Shown here one piece after another: positions 1 through 8,932 of a DNA stretch of 64,000 nucleotides. A model generated the notes under the pieces. The model was not told the DNA's origin and searched no databases. It saw nothing but the letters and a program-made list of their open reading frames with translations. Numbering within the stretch: the stretch's first letter is position 1; each line of letters opens with the position of its first letter. The position numbers and the translations under genes are program-made. The DNA is taken from the NCBI RefSeq assembly GCF_001509485.1, contig NZ_LLZI01000231.1:1-64000 (forward strand). The letters run 5' to 3'. This DNA comes from Streptomyces sp. NRRL F-4489. Its GTDB lineage: Bacteria > Actinomycetota > Actinomycetes > Streptomycetales > Streptomycetaceae.

Positions 1-721
1 GGGTGAGGCGGCGCAGGGGCGGGTGGCGGAGGAGGGCGAGGGAGGTGCGGAATGTGGGGGGGGTGGTGCCTGGCGTGGGTTGGGGGGCGGGGGTGCGGGC
101 GGGGACGAAGAGGACGAGGACCAGGACGCCGAGGGCGGCCACGCAGCCGCTGACCGTGAACACCGCGTCGTAGCCGTCCACGGCGATCCGCAGCACGGCG
201 AACGCGGCGAGCGGGCCGAGCAGCGCGCCGGCGGTGTCCATGGCCCGGTGCACGCCGAACGCCCGGCCGCGGTGCTCGGGCCGGGTGGCCAGCGAGATCA
301 GCGCGTCCCGGGGCGCGGTGCGCAGGCCCTTCCCGGCCCGGTCCGCGGCCAGGACGGCGCCGATCGCGGGCAGTCCGTGGGCGAGCAGCAGCAGCGGTTT
401 GCAGAGGGCCGACAGGCCGTAACCGAGGCCGGCCACCACCTTGTGGCGGCGGCCGCCGCCGTCCGCGAGATGGCCGCCGGCGAGCCGGACCAGCGCTCCG
501 ACGCCGTTGTTCACCCCGTCCAGCACGCCGAAGCCGAACGGCGACAGGCCGAGCGCGGTGACGACGTACAGCGGCAGCACCGCGGTGATCATCTCCGCGG
601 AGATGTCGGTGATCAGGCTGACCGCGCCGAGCGCCAGGACGGTGCCGGGCACCGCGGGGCGCCGCCCCGGGCCGGTGCGGTCCGGGGCGGCGGGGGCGGT
701 GCGGGAGTCCGCGAGGTACAC
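1..721 (-). CDS. MFS transporter, N-terminal part (runs off the window)
   Basis: The reverse strand is open from a GTG at 721 to the left edge, so only about 240 N-terminal residues are visible and the C-terminus is missing. The protein begins with a short Pro/Arg-rich cytoplasmic segment. Hydrophobic helices follow, beginning VLALGAVSLITDISAEM and ITAVLPLYVVTAL. A loop containing ADRAGKGLRTAPRDALI has the character of the conserved MFS loop between helices 2 and 3 and beyond. The GTG sits nine bases downstream of the stop of the secreted phosphoesterase gene, so the two are probably cotranscribed. Membrane location is clear, but the substrate cannot be inferred. The family call is by resemblance to MFS drug or metabolite exporters. 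Confidence 0.8.
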   Translation of the reverse strand, partial: MYLADSRTAPAAPDRTGPGRRPAVPGTVLALGAVSLITDISAEMITAVLPLYVVTALGLSPFGFGVLDGVNNGVGALVRLAGGHLADGGGRRHKVVAGLGYGLSALCKPLLLLAHGLPAIGAVLAADRAGKGLRTAPRDALISLATRPEHRGRAFGVHRAMDTAGALLGPLAAFAVLRIAVDGYDAVFTVSGCVAALGVLVLVLFVPARTPAPQPTPGTTPPTFRTSLALLRHPPLRRLT

Positions 722-727
722 CGGCGG

Positions 728-1621
728 TCAGTTCCAGATGCCGGTGACCGCGGACGCCGAGGCGGCGTTGCCGGCGTGGGCGGACAGCCCGGCCAGCTCC
801 TCCAGGGTGCGGAGCACGTTGTAGTGGTTGTAGGTGGTGGCGCTGGAGCTGCCGGGGGCGACGTGGGCGCCGTAGAAGAGGGTCGGGATGCGGTTGCCGG
901 AGAGCCGGTTGTCCTCGTCGAAGGTGACGGCGAGCAGGCTGTTGTGGGTCTTGGCCCACTCGGCGTAGCCGCCGAGCTTCTCCTTCAGCCAGGTGTCGCC
1001 GGTGGCCACCGAGCAGTCGTGCATGTCGTTGCAGAGGTCCGGTATGACGAAGGAGACCTTGGGGAGGGTGCTGTAGTCGGAGGGGAACTGGGCGAAGGTC
1101 TTGGCGGTGTTCACCGGGACGTTGGAGAAGCCGAACCACGGGTTGTGCTTCTGGGCGTACTTGCCGCTGCTGCACACCGTCGAACCCTGCGCCGGCAGGC
1201 CCTCGTTGTAGCTCGCCCAGCTCTGGCCGGCGGCGAGGAGTTCGGAGGCGAGGTTGGGCGCGGACATCGAGCCGACCGGGACGCAGCTGTCGTCGGTGCG
1301 GCCCTGGGCGGCGCCGGAGAACAGCATGTAGTAGTTGGGCTCGCTGGGGTGGGTCAGCCCGTAGGACTGGGTGAGGACGGCGCCGCCCGCCTTGAGGGAG
1401 TTCAGGTACGGCGCGCCGGAGGCGCCGATCACCTGGCTGTACGCCTTGTTCTCCAGCACCACCACCACGATGTGGTCGGGCGCCGGGAGCGCGGCCGCCT
1501 GGGCGGACGCGGTGGTGCCGGTGGTGGCCCACAGGCCGGCCGCGGTGGCGGCGAGGGCCGCGGCGCCGGCCAGCGCGGTGAGGGGACGCCGGGTGCGCTT
1601 GCGTGCCGTGACTGCGGTCAT
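728..1621 (-). CDS. secreted phosphoesterase-family protein (acid phosphatase-like)
   Basis: 297 residues. A basic N-terminus and hydrophobic stretch (about residues 10-42) form a Sec-type signal peptide ending near an AxA site. The mature part opens with DHIVVVVLENKAYSQVIG, the metal-site motif typical of the phosphoesterase family that includes acid phosphatases and phospholipase C. HPSEPNYYMLFSG and a C-terminal VTFDED segment follow, both typical conserved blocks. The ATG at 1621 has a GGAGG about 6 bases upstream. It probably cleaves phosphate esters outside the cell, but phosphatase and phospholipase activity cannot be separated from sequence. The downstream MFS gene is close enough to share the transcript. 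Another member of the same superfamily lies at the far right of the window. Confidence 0.82.
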   Translation of the reverse strand: MTAVTARKRTRRPLTALAGAAALAATAAGLWATTGTTASAQAAALPAPDHIVVVVLENKAYSQVIGASGAPYLNSLKAGGAVLTQSYGLTHPSEPNYYMLFSGAAQGRTDDSCVPVGSMSAPNLASELLAAGQSWASYNEGLPAQGSTVCSSGKYAQKHNPWFGFSNVPVNTAKTFAQFPSDYSTLPKVSFVIPDLCNDMHDCSVATGDTWLKEKLGGYAEWAKTHNSLLAVTFDEDNRLSGNRIPTLFYGAHVAPGSSSATTYNHYNVLRTLEELAGLSAHAGNAASASAVTGIWN

Positions 1622-1746
1622 GACGGTCCTCCGGACTCGGTCGCGGGGGTACGGGGAGGGAGCGCGGTAACCCTAGGAGCGGCCGGATGGACTCGGCCGC
1701 GTCCAGCGGATGAAGATCAGGCGAACGATCGTCGCGGGCAGGGGAG

Positions 1747-2709
1747 TTACGCGGTGGTGCGCGGGGCCGCCGGGGTGTCGCCGCGGACCGCGTGCAGGTA
1801 GAGCAGCAGCAGGTCGGCGGTGAAGTAGGAGCTGTAGGAGACGTCGGGGGTGTCGCCGCCGGTGTGGTAGCCGCCGATCACGCCGATCAGCGCGTAGCCG
1901 CCGATGTCCCGGACGAGGAACGGCCCGCCGGAGGTGCCGCCGATGTAGCCGGCGCAGGCGATCTCCAGGAAGTCGCCGGGCGCGGCGGGGTCGGTGCTGG
2001 TGTAGCGGTGGGTGGACGAGGAGCAGTCCAGCGGTTTGGGGTAGCGGGCGTCGCTGCTGCCGGGGTAGCCGATGAGCCGCACGTCGGGGTGGTCGTAGCC
2101 GGGGTAGGGCAGCAGGTCGAAGCCGCCGGTGACCCGCTGGACGCGGGCGCCGTCCTCCCGGGGGCCGACCCGGACCACCGCGTAGTCCCAGCGGGCGCCG
2201 CCGTCCGTGCCGAGGTCGTAGTACCGCTGGTCGAGGTAGATCCGCTCGACCGGGTAGATGCCGTGCGGTTTGAGGCCGTCGTGGTACTGCGGGACGAACG
2301 CCAGGTACTTCCTCGGGTCGGGGGAGCGCAGGCAGTGCCCGGCGGTGACGACGAGGTTCCGGTGCGGGCTGCGGACGACCGTGCCGCCGCAGAACCGGCC
2401 GGTGCCGGTGGCGTCCGTCCAGAAGAACGTGCCGACCTGCGGCAGGCCGTCGAAGGGATGGCTGGGCGGGACGGGCGCGGCCGCGGCGGGCCGGGCGGCG
2501 GCCGGAGGACCGGGCACCGCGACGGGCCGGGCGGACTCCATCCGGCCGGCGGTCCAGTAGGCGTCGACGGCCGAGGCGGGCGGGGCCGGTGCGGCCGCGG
2601 CCCGGGCGGGCGGCGCGGGCACCGCGCACAGCCCGAGGACCAGCGCCAGCAGCGCGGTCAGCGGCAGCCGGCGGGCCGGGCGGCCGCGGGCGGCGAGGGG
2701 TCTGCCCAT
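1747..2709 (-). CDS. secreted trypsin/V8-like serine protease
   Basis: 320 residues from the ATG at 2709, chosen because AAGGAG lies just upstream and a signal peptide (hydrophobic LTALLALVLGLCAVPAPP) follows at once. A longer frame extending further upstream has no such signals. After an Ala/Pro-rich linker the chymotrypsin-fold domain shows the full catalytic triad: His125 in TAGHC, Asp in WDYAVVR and Ser260 in GGTSGGP. The overall layout resembles glutamyl endopeptidase/V8-like proteases of the S1 family in streptomycetes. It is expected to act extracellularly. It is flanked by a phosphoesterase downstream and a CoA-transferase upstream, which give no obvious shared pathway. Confidence 0.88.
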   Translation of the reverse strand: MGRPLAARGRPARRLPLTALLALVLGLCAVPAPPARAAAAPAPPASAVDAYWTAGRMESARPVAVPGPPAAARPAAAAPVPPSHPFDGLPQVGTFFWTDATGTGRFCGGTVVRSPHRNLVVTAGHCLRSPDPRKYLAFVPQYHDGLKPHGIYPVERIYLDQRYYDLGTDGGARWDYAVVRVGPREDGARVQRVTGGFDLLPYPGYDHPDVRLIGYPGSSDARYPKPLDCSSSTHRYTSTDPAAPGDFLEIACAGYIGGTSGGPFLVRDIGGYALIGVIGGYHTGGDTPDVSYSSYFTADLLLLYLHAVRGDTPAAPRTTA

Positions 2710-2824
2710 GGGGGCTCCTTTCGGTAACGCGGCGTGCGGACGCGGCGTACGGCCGACATGGTCCTGCCGCGCGCGGCGTCCGGCCAGAGGCGCGGCACCG
2801 GCCCGTTGCCGCCGGCCGGCCGGT

Positions 2825-3982
2825 TCACCCCGCCATGTCCCCTTCCGTACCGGCCAGTTCCGCGAGAATGCGGTCCCGGTCCTCGTCCAGCGCCGGGATC
2901 CGGTCCATCCGCGGCTCCCGGCCGGCGGCGGTGACCGGCGGCAGCAGCGCCTCCAGCGGGCCGACCGGGGAGTCCACGGTGCGCCAGCGGTCCCGGGCGG
3001 CGAGCTGCGGATGGGCGGTGAACTCCGCGACGTCGCGCAGCCGCCCGTGGGCGATCCGGGCCGCGGCCAGTCGCCGCTCGATCTCCTCGGCCGCCAGCCC
3101 GGCGAAGCGCTCCTCGATCCGCGCGCGTAGCGCGTCGCGGTGCGCGACCCGCGCGGAGTTCCGGGCGAACCGCGGATCATTGGCTAGTTCAGGCAGTTCC
3201 AGCACCCGCGCGCAGAACGCGGCCCACTCGCGCTCGTTCTGCACGCCCAGGAAGATCCGCGTACCGTCCGCCGCGCGGTACGGCCCGTACGGCGCGATCG
3301 CGGCGTGCTCGGCGCCGGAGCGGGGCGGGACGGTGCCGCCGTAGCGGGTGAAGTAGGCCGGGTAGCCCATCCATTCGCCCAGCGCCTCCAGCATCGACAC
3401 CTCGAACGCGCCGCCGCGGCCGGTGCGTTCGCGCTCGTACAGCGCGGTCAGGATGCCGGTGTAGGCGTACATCCCGGCGGCGATATCGGCCACCGGGATG
3501 CCGATCTTGGCCGGTTCCCGCTCGGTGCCGGTCAGCGACATCGCCCCGGCCTCGCACTGCACCAGCAGGTCGTACGCCTTGGCGTGGGCGTACGGGCCGC
3601 CGGTGCCGTAGCCGGAGACCGCGCACACCACCAGCCGCGGACGGTCCGCCAGCAGCGCTTCGGCGCCCAGGCCCAGCCGCTCGGCCGCGCCCGGCGCGAG
3701 GTTCTGCACGAAGACGTCGGCCCGGGCGATCAGCCGCCGCAGCACCGCGGCGTCCCCGGGGTCCTTCACGTCCAGGGCGATGGACTCCTTGCTGCGGTTG
3801 AGCCAGACGAAGTGGCTGGACATCCCGCGCACGGTCTCGTCGTAGCCGCGCGCGAAGTCGCCGGTACCGGGGCGTTCGACCTTGATGACCCGGGCGCCGA
3901 GGTCGGCGAGCTGGCGGGTGGCGAAGGGCGCCGCGACCGCCTGTTCGAGCGCGACCACGGTGATGCCGTCCAGAGGGAGCAT
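2825..3982 (-). CDS. CaiB/BaiF family CoA-transferase
   Basis: 385 residues starting at MLPLDGITVVALEQAVAAP (ATG at 3982, AGGAAAGG just upstream). The N-terminal Rossmann-like half has the family pattern ATRQLADLGARVIKVERPG and LNRSKESIALDVKD. The presumed catalytic Asp lies in AKAYDLLVQCEAG, matching the Asp that forms the CoA-anhydride intermediate in class III CoA-transferases such as formyl-CoA transferase. It should move CoA between carboxylic acids in the cytoplasm, but the acid substrate is unknown. It is divergent from the TPR gene at 4110, with a short shared promoter region. Length and ends match the family, with no sign of truncation. Confidence 0.88.
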   Translation of the reverse strand: MLPLDGITVVALEQAVAAPFATRQLADLGARVIKVERPGTGDFARGYDETVRGMSSHFVWLNRSKESIALDVKDPGDAAVLRRLIARADVFVQNLAPGAAERLGLGAEALLADRPRLVVCAVSGYGTGGPYAHAKAYDLLVQCEAGAMSLTGTEREPAKIGIPVADIAAGMYAYTGILTALYERERTGRGGAFEVSMLEALGEWMGYPAYFTRYGGTVPPRSGAEHAAIAPYGPYRAADGTRIFLGVQNEREWAAFCARVLELPELANDPRFARNSARVAHRDALRARIEERFAGLAAEEIERRLAAARIAHGRLRDVAEFTAHPQLAARDRWRTVDSPVGPLEALLPPVTAAGREPRMDRIPALDEDRDRILAELAGTEGDMAG

Positions 3983-4109
3983 AAACGGACCTTTCCTGGA
4001 GAGACGGGGCGGAGCCGGGCGAGCGGGGTACTTATGGGGCCGTGGATCCGGACCGCTGGATCCCCGGACCCGCAGGTCCGGCGGCACCCCCCTACCCGCA
4101 GGAGCCACC

Positions 4110-5522
4110 ATGACAGCCGACCGCCACGGGCACGCGCTGACCGACACCGGCCCCGAGGCCCTCGGCCACTACGAACAGGCCCTGGACGACCTGGTGTTCT
4201 TCCGGCCCGGCGTCGAGGAGTCGGCGCGCGCGGCGCTGGCCGCCGCGCCCCGCTCGCCGATGGCCCACGCGCTCGCCGCCCAGCTGGGCGTCCTGGCCAC
4301 CGACGAACGGGCCGCCGCGGCCGCCCGCGAGACCTTCACCGCCTTCCGCGCGGACTGCGACCCCGGCCGCCTCACCCCGCGCGAGCGCGCCCACCTCGCC
4401 GCCGCGGCGGCCGGACTGGACGGCGACTACCGCACCGCCGGACGGATCCTCGACGAGACCGCGCTGGCCCACCCGCGCGATCTGCTCGCCCTCTTCGCCG
4501 GCCACCACCTGGACTTCCTCGTCGGCGACGCGCCCCGGCTGCGGGACCGGATCGGCGGCGCGCTGGACGCCTGGGACGAGGACGATCCGCACTACGGCCC
4601 GCTGCTGGGCATGTACACCTTCGGCCTGGAGGAGAACGGCCACTACGAGCACGCCGAGCAGACCGGCCTGGCCGCCCTGGAACGCCGCCCCGACGACGTC
4701 TGGGGCATCCACGGCGTGGTGCACACCTACGAGATGCGCGGGCGGTTCACCGACGGCATCCGCTTCCTGGACGCCCGGACCGGCGACTGGGCGGCCGGCA
4801 CCCTGCTCACCGGCCACACCTGGTGGCACTACGCGCTCTACGCCCTGGAGCGCGGCGACACCCGCCGCGTCCTGGAGATCTACGACTCGGTGCTGCACGA
4901 CGCGAACGCGGAGGACGGCGCCCTCGAACTCGTCAACGCCGCCGCGCTGCTGTGGCGCCTGTACCTCGCCGGCAGCGACGAAGGCGCCCGCTGGGCCGCG
5001 CTCGCCGACGCCTGGGAGCGCCGGGACGACGGCCCGCACTACGCCTTCAACGACGCGCACGCGGTGATGGCGTACGTCGGCGCGGGCCGCCTCGACCGGG
5101 CCGCGCACCTCATCCGGGACCGCGAGCGCTGGCTGGCCGCGACCCCGCCGGGCGGCCCGGCCGCCAACCGCGCGATGACCGCGGACATCGGCCTGCCGGT
5201 CTGCCGGGCCCTGCTCGCCTACGGGCGGGGCGATTTCGGCGCGGCCGCCGATCTGCTGCTGCCGGTCCGGTACCGGCTGCACGAGTTCGGCGGCAGCCAC
5301 GCCCAGCGCGACGCCGTGCAGCGCACCCTGGTGGAGGCCGCGCTCCGGGCCGGCCGCCACGACCTGGCCCGCGCGCTGCTCAGCGAACGCAGCCGGCTGC
5401 GCCCGGTCTGCCCGTACAACTGGGCGGCCAAGGCCCGGCTGGCGGAGCGCGAGGGCGACGCGGAGCGGGCGGCGGCGGCGCGGGCCAGGGCCGAGGAGCA
5501 GGCGGCCGGGAAGGCCGGGTGA
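4110..5522 (+). CDS. tetratricopeptide repeat protein, TTC38-like
   Basis: 470 residues from an ATG with GGAG seven bases upstream. The protein is soluble and almost entirely alpha-helical, built from degenerate TPR-like helix pairs. Segments such as GHYEQALDDLVFFRP, VVHTYEMRGRFTDGIRFLD and YAFNDAHAVMAYVGAGR match the TTC38 family of bacterial and eukaryotic tetratricopeptide proteins. That family has no firmly assigned biochemical role; TPRs generally mediate protein contacts. The gene is divergent from the CoA-transferase and converges on the phosphatase gene, with only about 30 bases between the ends. Family recognition is good but the function is unknown. Confidence 0.8.
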   Translation: MTADRHGHALTDTGPEALGHYEQALDDLVFFRPGVEESARAALAAAPRSPMAHALAAQLGVLATDERAAAAARETFTAFRADCDPGRLTPRERAHLAAAAAGLDGDYRTAGRILDETALAHPRDLLALFAGHHLDFLVGDAPRLRDRIGGALDAWDEDDPHYGPLLGMYTFGLEENGHYEHAEQTGLAALERRPDDVWGIHGVVHTYEMRGRFTDGIRFLDARTGDWAAGTLLTGHTWWHYALYALERGDTRRVLEIYDSVLHDANAEDGALELVNAAALLWRLYLAGSDEGARWAALADAWERRDDGPHYAFNDAHAVMAYVGAGRLDRAAHLIRDRERWLAATPPGGPAANRAMTADIGLPVCRALLAYGRGDFGAAADLLLPVRYRLHEFGGSHAQRDAVQRTLVEAALRAGRHDLARALLSERSRLRPVCPYNWAAKARLAEREGDAERAAAARARAEEQAAGKAG

Positions 5523-5552
5523 GCGGGGTGGCCGGGAGCGGGGCCGGGCCGG

Positions 5553-8033
5553 TCAGGCGAGCAGCTGCTCGGCCCAGATGACCTTGCCGTCGGGGGTGTA
5601 GCGGGTGCCCCAGCGGTGGGTGAACTGCGAGATCAGGAAGAGCCCCCGGCCGCCCTCGTCGGTGGTCCGCGGATGCCGCAGGTACGGCGCGGTGCTGGAG
5701 CCGTCGCACACCTCGCAGATCAGGGTGTGCTCCAGGATCAGCCGCAGCCGGATCGGCCCGGAGCCGTACCGGATCGCGTTGGTGACCAGTTCGCTGACGA
5801 CCAGTTCGGTGGTGAAGGTGAGATCCGGCAGCTCCCAGGCGGCCAGTTGCCCGGCGGCCAGCTCGCGGGCCCGGCCCACCACGGCCGGGTCGGCGGCCAG
5901 TTCCCAGGACGCGAGGCGGTCCGGGTCCAGGCCGCGGGTCCGGGCCAGCACCAGGGTCACATCGTCCCGCTGCCGGGGCGGCACCAGCGCGCCGAGCACC
6001 GACTCGCCCAGCGTGTGCAGGGCGGCGCCGGGCGCGGTGAGCGCGCGCAGCAGCCGCTCGGCCGGCGGCCCGCCGGCCGGGGAGTCCGCGCCGGCCAGCA
6101 GCCCGTCGGTGTACAGCGCGAGCACGCTGTCCTCCTTCACCGGCACCTCGACGGCCTCGAACGGCAGCCCGCTCACGCCGAGTTCGGGCCCGACCGGCAC
6201 GTCGGCGAACGCGGCGGTGCCGTCCGGGGCGACCAGGACCGGCGGCGGGTGCCCGGCGCTGGCCAGGGTGAAGCAGCGGCCGATCGGGTCGTAGACCGTG
6301 TACAGGCAGCTGGTGCCGACCGCGCCGGTGCCGGCGCCCTGGCCGCCCTCCTCGGAGACCCGGCTGACCAGGTCGTCCAGGCGGGCCAGGAGTTCCTCCG
6401 GGCGCAGGTCCAGGGCGGCGAGGGTCTGCACCGCGGTCCGCAGCCGGCCCATCGTGGCGATCGCGCCGATGCCGTGCCCGCGCACCTCGCCGACCACCAG
6501 CGCCAGCCGCGCCCCGGACAGCGGGATCACGTCGTACCAGTCGCCGCCGACGCCGGCCAGTTCGTCGGCGGGGCGGTAGCACGTCGCCAGGGAGAGGACG
6601 TTCTGCTCCACGTCGCCCTGCGGCAGCAGACTGCGCTGGAGGGTGAGCGCGGCGTCGCGTTCGCGGGTGTAGCGGCGGGCGTTGTCCAGGCAGACCGCGG
6701 CCCGGGACACGAACTCCTCGGCCAGCCGCAGATCGTCGGCGCCGAACGGCTCCCCGCGCGCGGCCCGGAAGAAGCTGGTGACGCCCATCGTCGTACCGCG
6801 CGCCCGGATCGGCACGACCATCGCGGTGTGCAGGCCCTGGGCCAGCAGCCGGCGGCGCCGTCCGCCGGGGACCTCCGGGGCCCACTCCGCGCCGTCCGGG
6901 TCCAGCCGCTCGGCCCGCCACGACCGGCCGTCGGTCAGCGCCCGGATGGGCGGCGACGCGGGGCGGTACGCCGCCAGGTCGCCGACCGCGACCACCGCCT
7001 CGGGGATACCGGGCCGCACCGACTGCTGGCCGGCCCGGCGCAGCGCGACCAGGTCCGTCGCGCCGGGCGGCCCGGTCGGCGGCTCACCGCCCCGCATCAC
7101 CGAGTCCAGCAGGTCCACCACGACGAAGTCGGCGAGGTCGGGCACCGCGACATCGGCCAGTTCCTGGGCGGTGCGGGTGACGTCCAGGGTGCGGCCGATG
7201 GCGGTGCCGGCCCGGTCCAGCAGGAGCAGCCGCTGCCGGCTGCGGTAGCGCTCGGTGATGTCGATGACGGTGTAGCAGACGCCGATCGGGCGGCCGTCGC
7301 CGTTGTCGAGCCGGACGAACGACATGGCGTGGGCGCGCTCCTGGGTGGGCTCGGAGCGGGGGCGGCCGATGTGCTCGTAGCCCAGGACCGGTTCGCCGGT
7401 CTCCAGGACGCGCCGCATCTGCGCCTCCAGGCTCTCGGCGTCGATACCGGGCTGGATCTCGGCCAGCCGGCGGCCGATCCGCTCGCGCGCCGGGCCGCCG
7501 CCGAACCGCTCCAGCGCGAGGTTCGACCAGACGAACCGCAGATCGGTGTCGACCACCGCCATCCCGACCGGCGTCTGCGTCAGCATCCGCTCCAGCACCG
7601 CCCGGCTCATCTCCCACCCCGGGAACGGCGACTGCTCGGTGGCCACCGCCAGCCAGTGCCCGGCGCCCGCGCGGTCGGTGACCGGGGCCAGCTGCGCCAG
7701 GACGCCGACCCGTGCGCCGTCCTTGCGGCGGACGGTGAGCGGGCCGCTCCAGCCGCCGTGCGCCCGGCAGGCGGCGGCCAGCGCGGGGAGCCGGGCCGCG
7801 TCGGCCGGGTCCAGCACCTCGGCGGCCGGCCGGCCCAGGACGTCGGCGGCCGGGTGGCCCAGCAGCCGTTCGGCGGTGTCCGGCCAGCTCTCCACCCGGC
7901 CCGCGGCGTCGCACAGCACCAGCGCGGCCTCGGCGATGTCGAGCGGCGCCCGCCGCCCGCCCTGGGCGTGCTCCTCGAACTCCACCATCTGCGCGGTTCC
8001 GTCTCTGCCGACCGAATGCGTTATATGGGTCAT
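5553..8033 (-). CDS. PAS-GAF-SpoIIE phosphatase with C-terminal anti-sigma-type kinase domain
   Basis: 826 residues. Two PAS-like segments (about 20-130 and 148-255, the second with TPVGMAVVDTDLRFVWSN) precede a GAF-like region (about 270-470). A SpoIIE/PP2C phosphatase domain contains GVGGDWYDVIPL and the metal-site Asp residues. A HATPase domain at the C-terminus has ELVVSELVTNAIRYG and DEGGRGLFLISQF. This architecture is common in streptomycetes and links a sensor to both dephosphorylation of an anti-sigma antagonist and SpoIIAB/RsbW-like kinase activity. The ATG at 8033 has a weak ribosome site; MVEFEEHAQ at 7988 is an alternative. No transmembrane helix is seen, so it should be cytosolic. 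Confidence 0.88.
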   Translation of the reverse strand: MTHITHSVGRDGTAQMVEFEEHAQGGRRAPLDIAEAALVLCDAAGRVESWPDTAERLLGHPAADVLGRPAAEVLDPADAARLPALAAACRAHGGWSGPLTVRRKDGARVGVLAQLAPVTDRAGAGHWLAVATEQSPFPGWEMSRAVLERMLTQTPVGMAVVDTDLRFVWSNLALERFGGGPARERIGRRLAEIQPGIDAESLEAQMRRVLETGEPVLGYEHIGRPRSEPTQERAHAMSFVRLDNGDGRPIGVCYTVIDITERYRSRQRLLLLDRAGTAIGRTLDVTRTAQELADVAVPDLADFVVVDLLDSVMRGGEPPTGPPGATDLVALRRAGQQSVRPGIPEAVVAVGDLAAYRPASPPIRALTDGRSWRAERLDPDGAEWAPEVPGGRRRRLLAQGLHTAMVVPIRARGTTMGVTSFFRAARGEPFGADDLRLAEEFVSRAAVCLDNARRYTRERDAALTLQRSLLPQGDVEQNVLSLATCYRPADELAGVGGDWYDVIPLSGARLALVVGEVRGHGIGAIATMGRLRTAVQTLAALDLRPEELLARLDDLVSRVSEEGGQGAGTGAVGTSCLYTVYDPIGRCFTLASAGHPPPVLVAPDGTAAFADVPVGPELGVSGLPFEAVEVPVKEDSVLALYTDGLLAGADSPAGGPPAERLLRALTAPGAALHTLGESVLGALVPPRQRDDVTLVLARTRGLDPDRLASWELAADPAVVGRARELAAGQLAAWELPDLTFTTELVVSELVTNAIRYGSGPIRLRLILEHTLICEVCDGSSTAPYLRHPRTTDEGGRGLFLISQFTHRWGTRYTPDGKVIWAEQLLA

Positions 8034-8068
8034 TTACCCCGTATGAGGCTACTGGTCCCGTGCTGTTC

Positions 8069-8148
8069 CGGCCCCCGATCCGTGCGGCTCCCGATCCGTG
8101 CGGCTCCCGATCCGTGCGGCCCCCGATCCGTCCGGCTCCCGGTCCGTT
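8069..8148. repeat. five tandem copies of a 16-bp repeat
   Basis: Five consecutive 16-bp units with consensus CGGCTCCCGATCCGTG lie between the uracil-DNA glycosylase gene and the start of the SpoIIE phosphatase gene. Copies 2 and 3 are identical; copies 1, 4 and 5 carry one to three substitutions. A truncated sixth unit (CGGCCCCG) follows. The array is noncoding on the assigned gene models and lies in the probable leader of the phosphatase gene. Confidence 0.9.
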
Positions 8149-8158
8149 CGGCCCCGCC

Positions 8159-8932
8159 TCACAGCCCGGCGAGCTCCCGCGCCCGGGTGAGCAGCCCGAC
8201 GAACATCTCCCGGGTCAGGGTGCCGGTGAAGGTGTTCCGCTGGCTCGGGTGGTAGCTGCCCAGGACCCGCAGCTCCCCGAGGTCCCCGGCCGCCGGCAGG
8301 ACCGCCTCCGCGCCGTGCCCGAACGCCGGGCGGGGCCGCGGCACCGCCCAGCCCGCCGCGCCCAGCACCGGCCACAGCGTCTGCCAGGCGAACCCACCCA
8401 GCGCCACCACCGCCCGCAGCCGCGGCGCCAGCAGCCGCAGCTCCGCCTCCAGCCAGGGGCGGCAGGTGTCCCGCTCCCCGGTGGTCGGGCGGTTCTGCGG
8501 CGGTGCGCAGTGCACCGGCGCGGTGACCCGCACCCCGTACAGCTCCAGCCCGTCGTCGCGGTGCGTCGCGGTCGGCTGGGAGGCCAGGCCCACCTCGTGC
8601 AGCGCCGCGAAGAGGAAGTCCCCCGACGCGTCACCGGTGAACATCCGGCCGGTGCGGTTCCCGCCGTGCGCGGCCGGCGCCAGGCCCACCACGGCCAGCG
8701 ACGCGTCCGGCGGGCCGAAGCCGGGCACCGGCCGCGCCCAGTAGTCCCAGTCCCGGAACGCCGCCCGGCGCTCGGCCGCCACCCGCTCCCGCCAGGCCAC
8801 CAGCCGGGGGCAGGCCCGGCACCCGGCCACCGCGGCGTCCAGGTCCGGCAGCCCCGCGCAGTGCGCCGCCCGCCGGGCCGGGTACGCCGCGTCCTCGGTG
8901 TCCGGCCGCGCCCCGCCCGCTGCCTCGCTCAT
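8159..8932 (-). CDS. type 5 uracil-DNA glycosylase (UdgB-like)
   Basis: 257 residues. Motif A, GLAPAAHGGNRTGRMFTGD, and motif B, SYHPSQRNTFTG, match family 5 uracil-DNA glycosylases. Cys residues including CRACPRL fit the iron-sulfur ligands of the family. The enzyme should remove uracil, and possibly other deaminated bases, from DNA. The ATG at 8932 overlaps the TGA of the upstream SpoIIE phosphatase gene (ATGA), so the two are translationally coupled. That is an unusual partner for a repair enzyme. The frame extends further upstream, but the conserved region begins after this ATG, so I prefer the coupled start. Confidence 0.9.
   Translation of the reverse strand: MSEAAGGARPDTEDAAYPARRAAHCAGLPDLDAAVAGCRACPRLVAWRERVAAERRAAFRDWDYWARPVPGFGPPDASLAVVGLAPAAHGGNRTGRMFTGDASGDFLFAALHEVGLASQPTATHRDDGLELYGVRVTAPVHCAPPQNRPTTGERDTCRPWLEAELRLLAPRLRAVVALGGFAWQTLWPVLGAAGWAVPRPRPAFGHGAEAVLPAAGDLGELRVLGSYHPSQRNTFTGTLTREMFVGLLTRARELAGL

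Noticed and set aside
23..1801. 592-residue forward open frame
   Set aside because: It is the antisense shadow of the phosphoesterase and MFS genes on the reverse strand. Its composition is Gly/Ala/Arg-rich without motifs.
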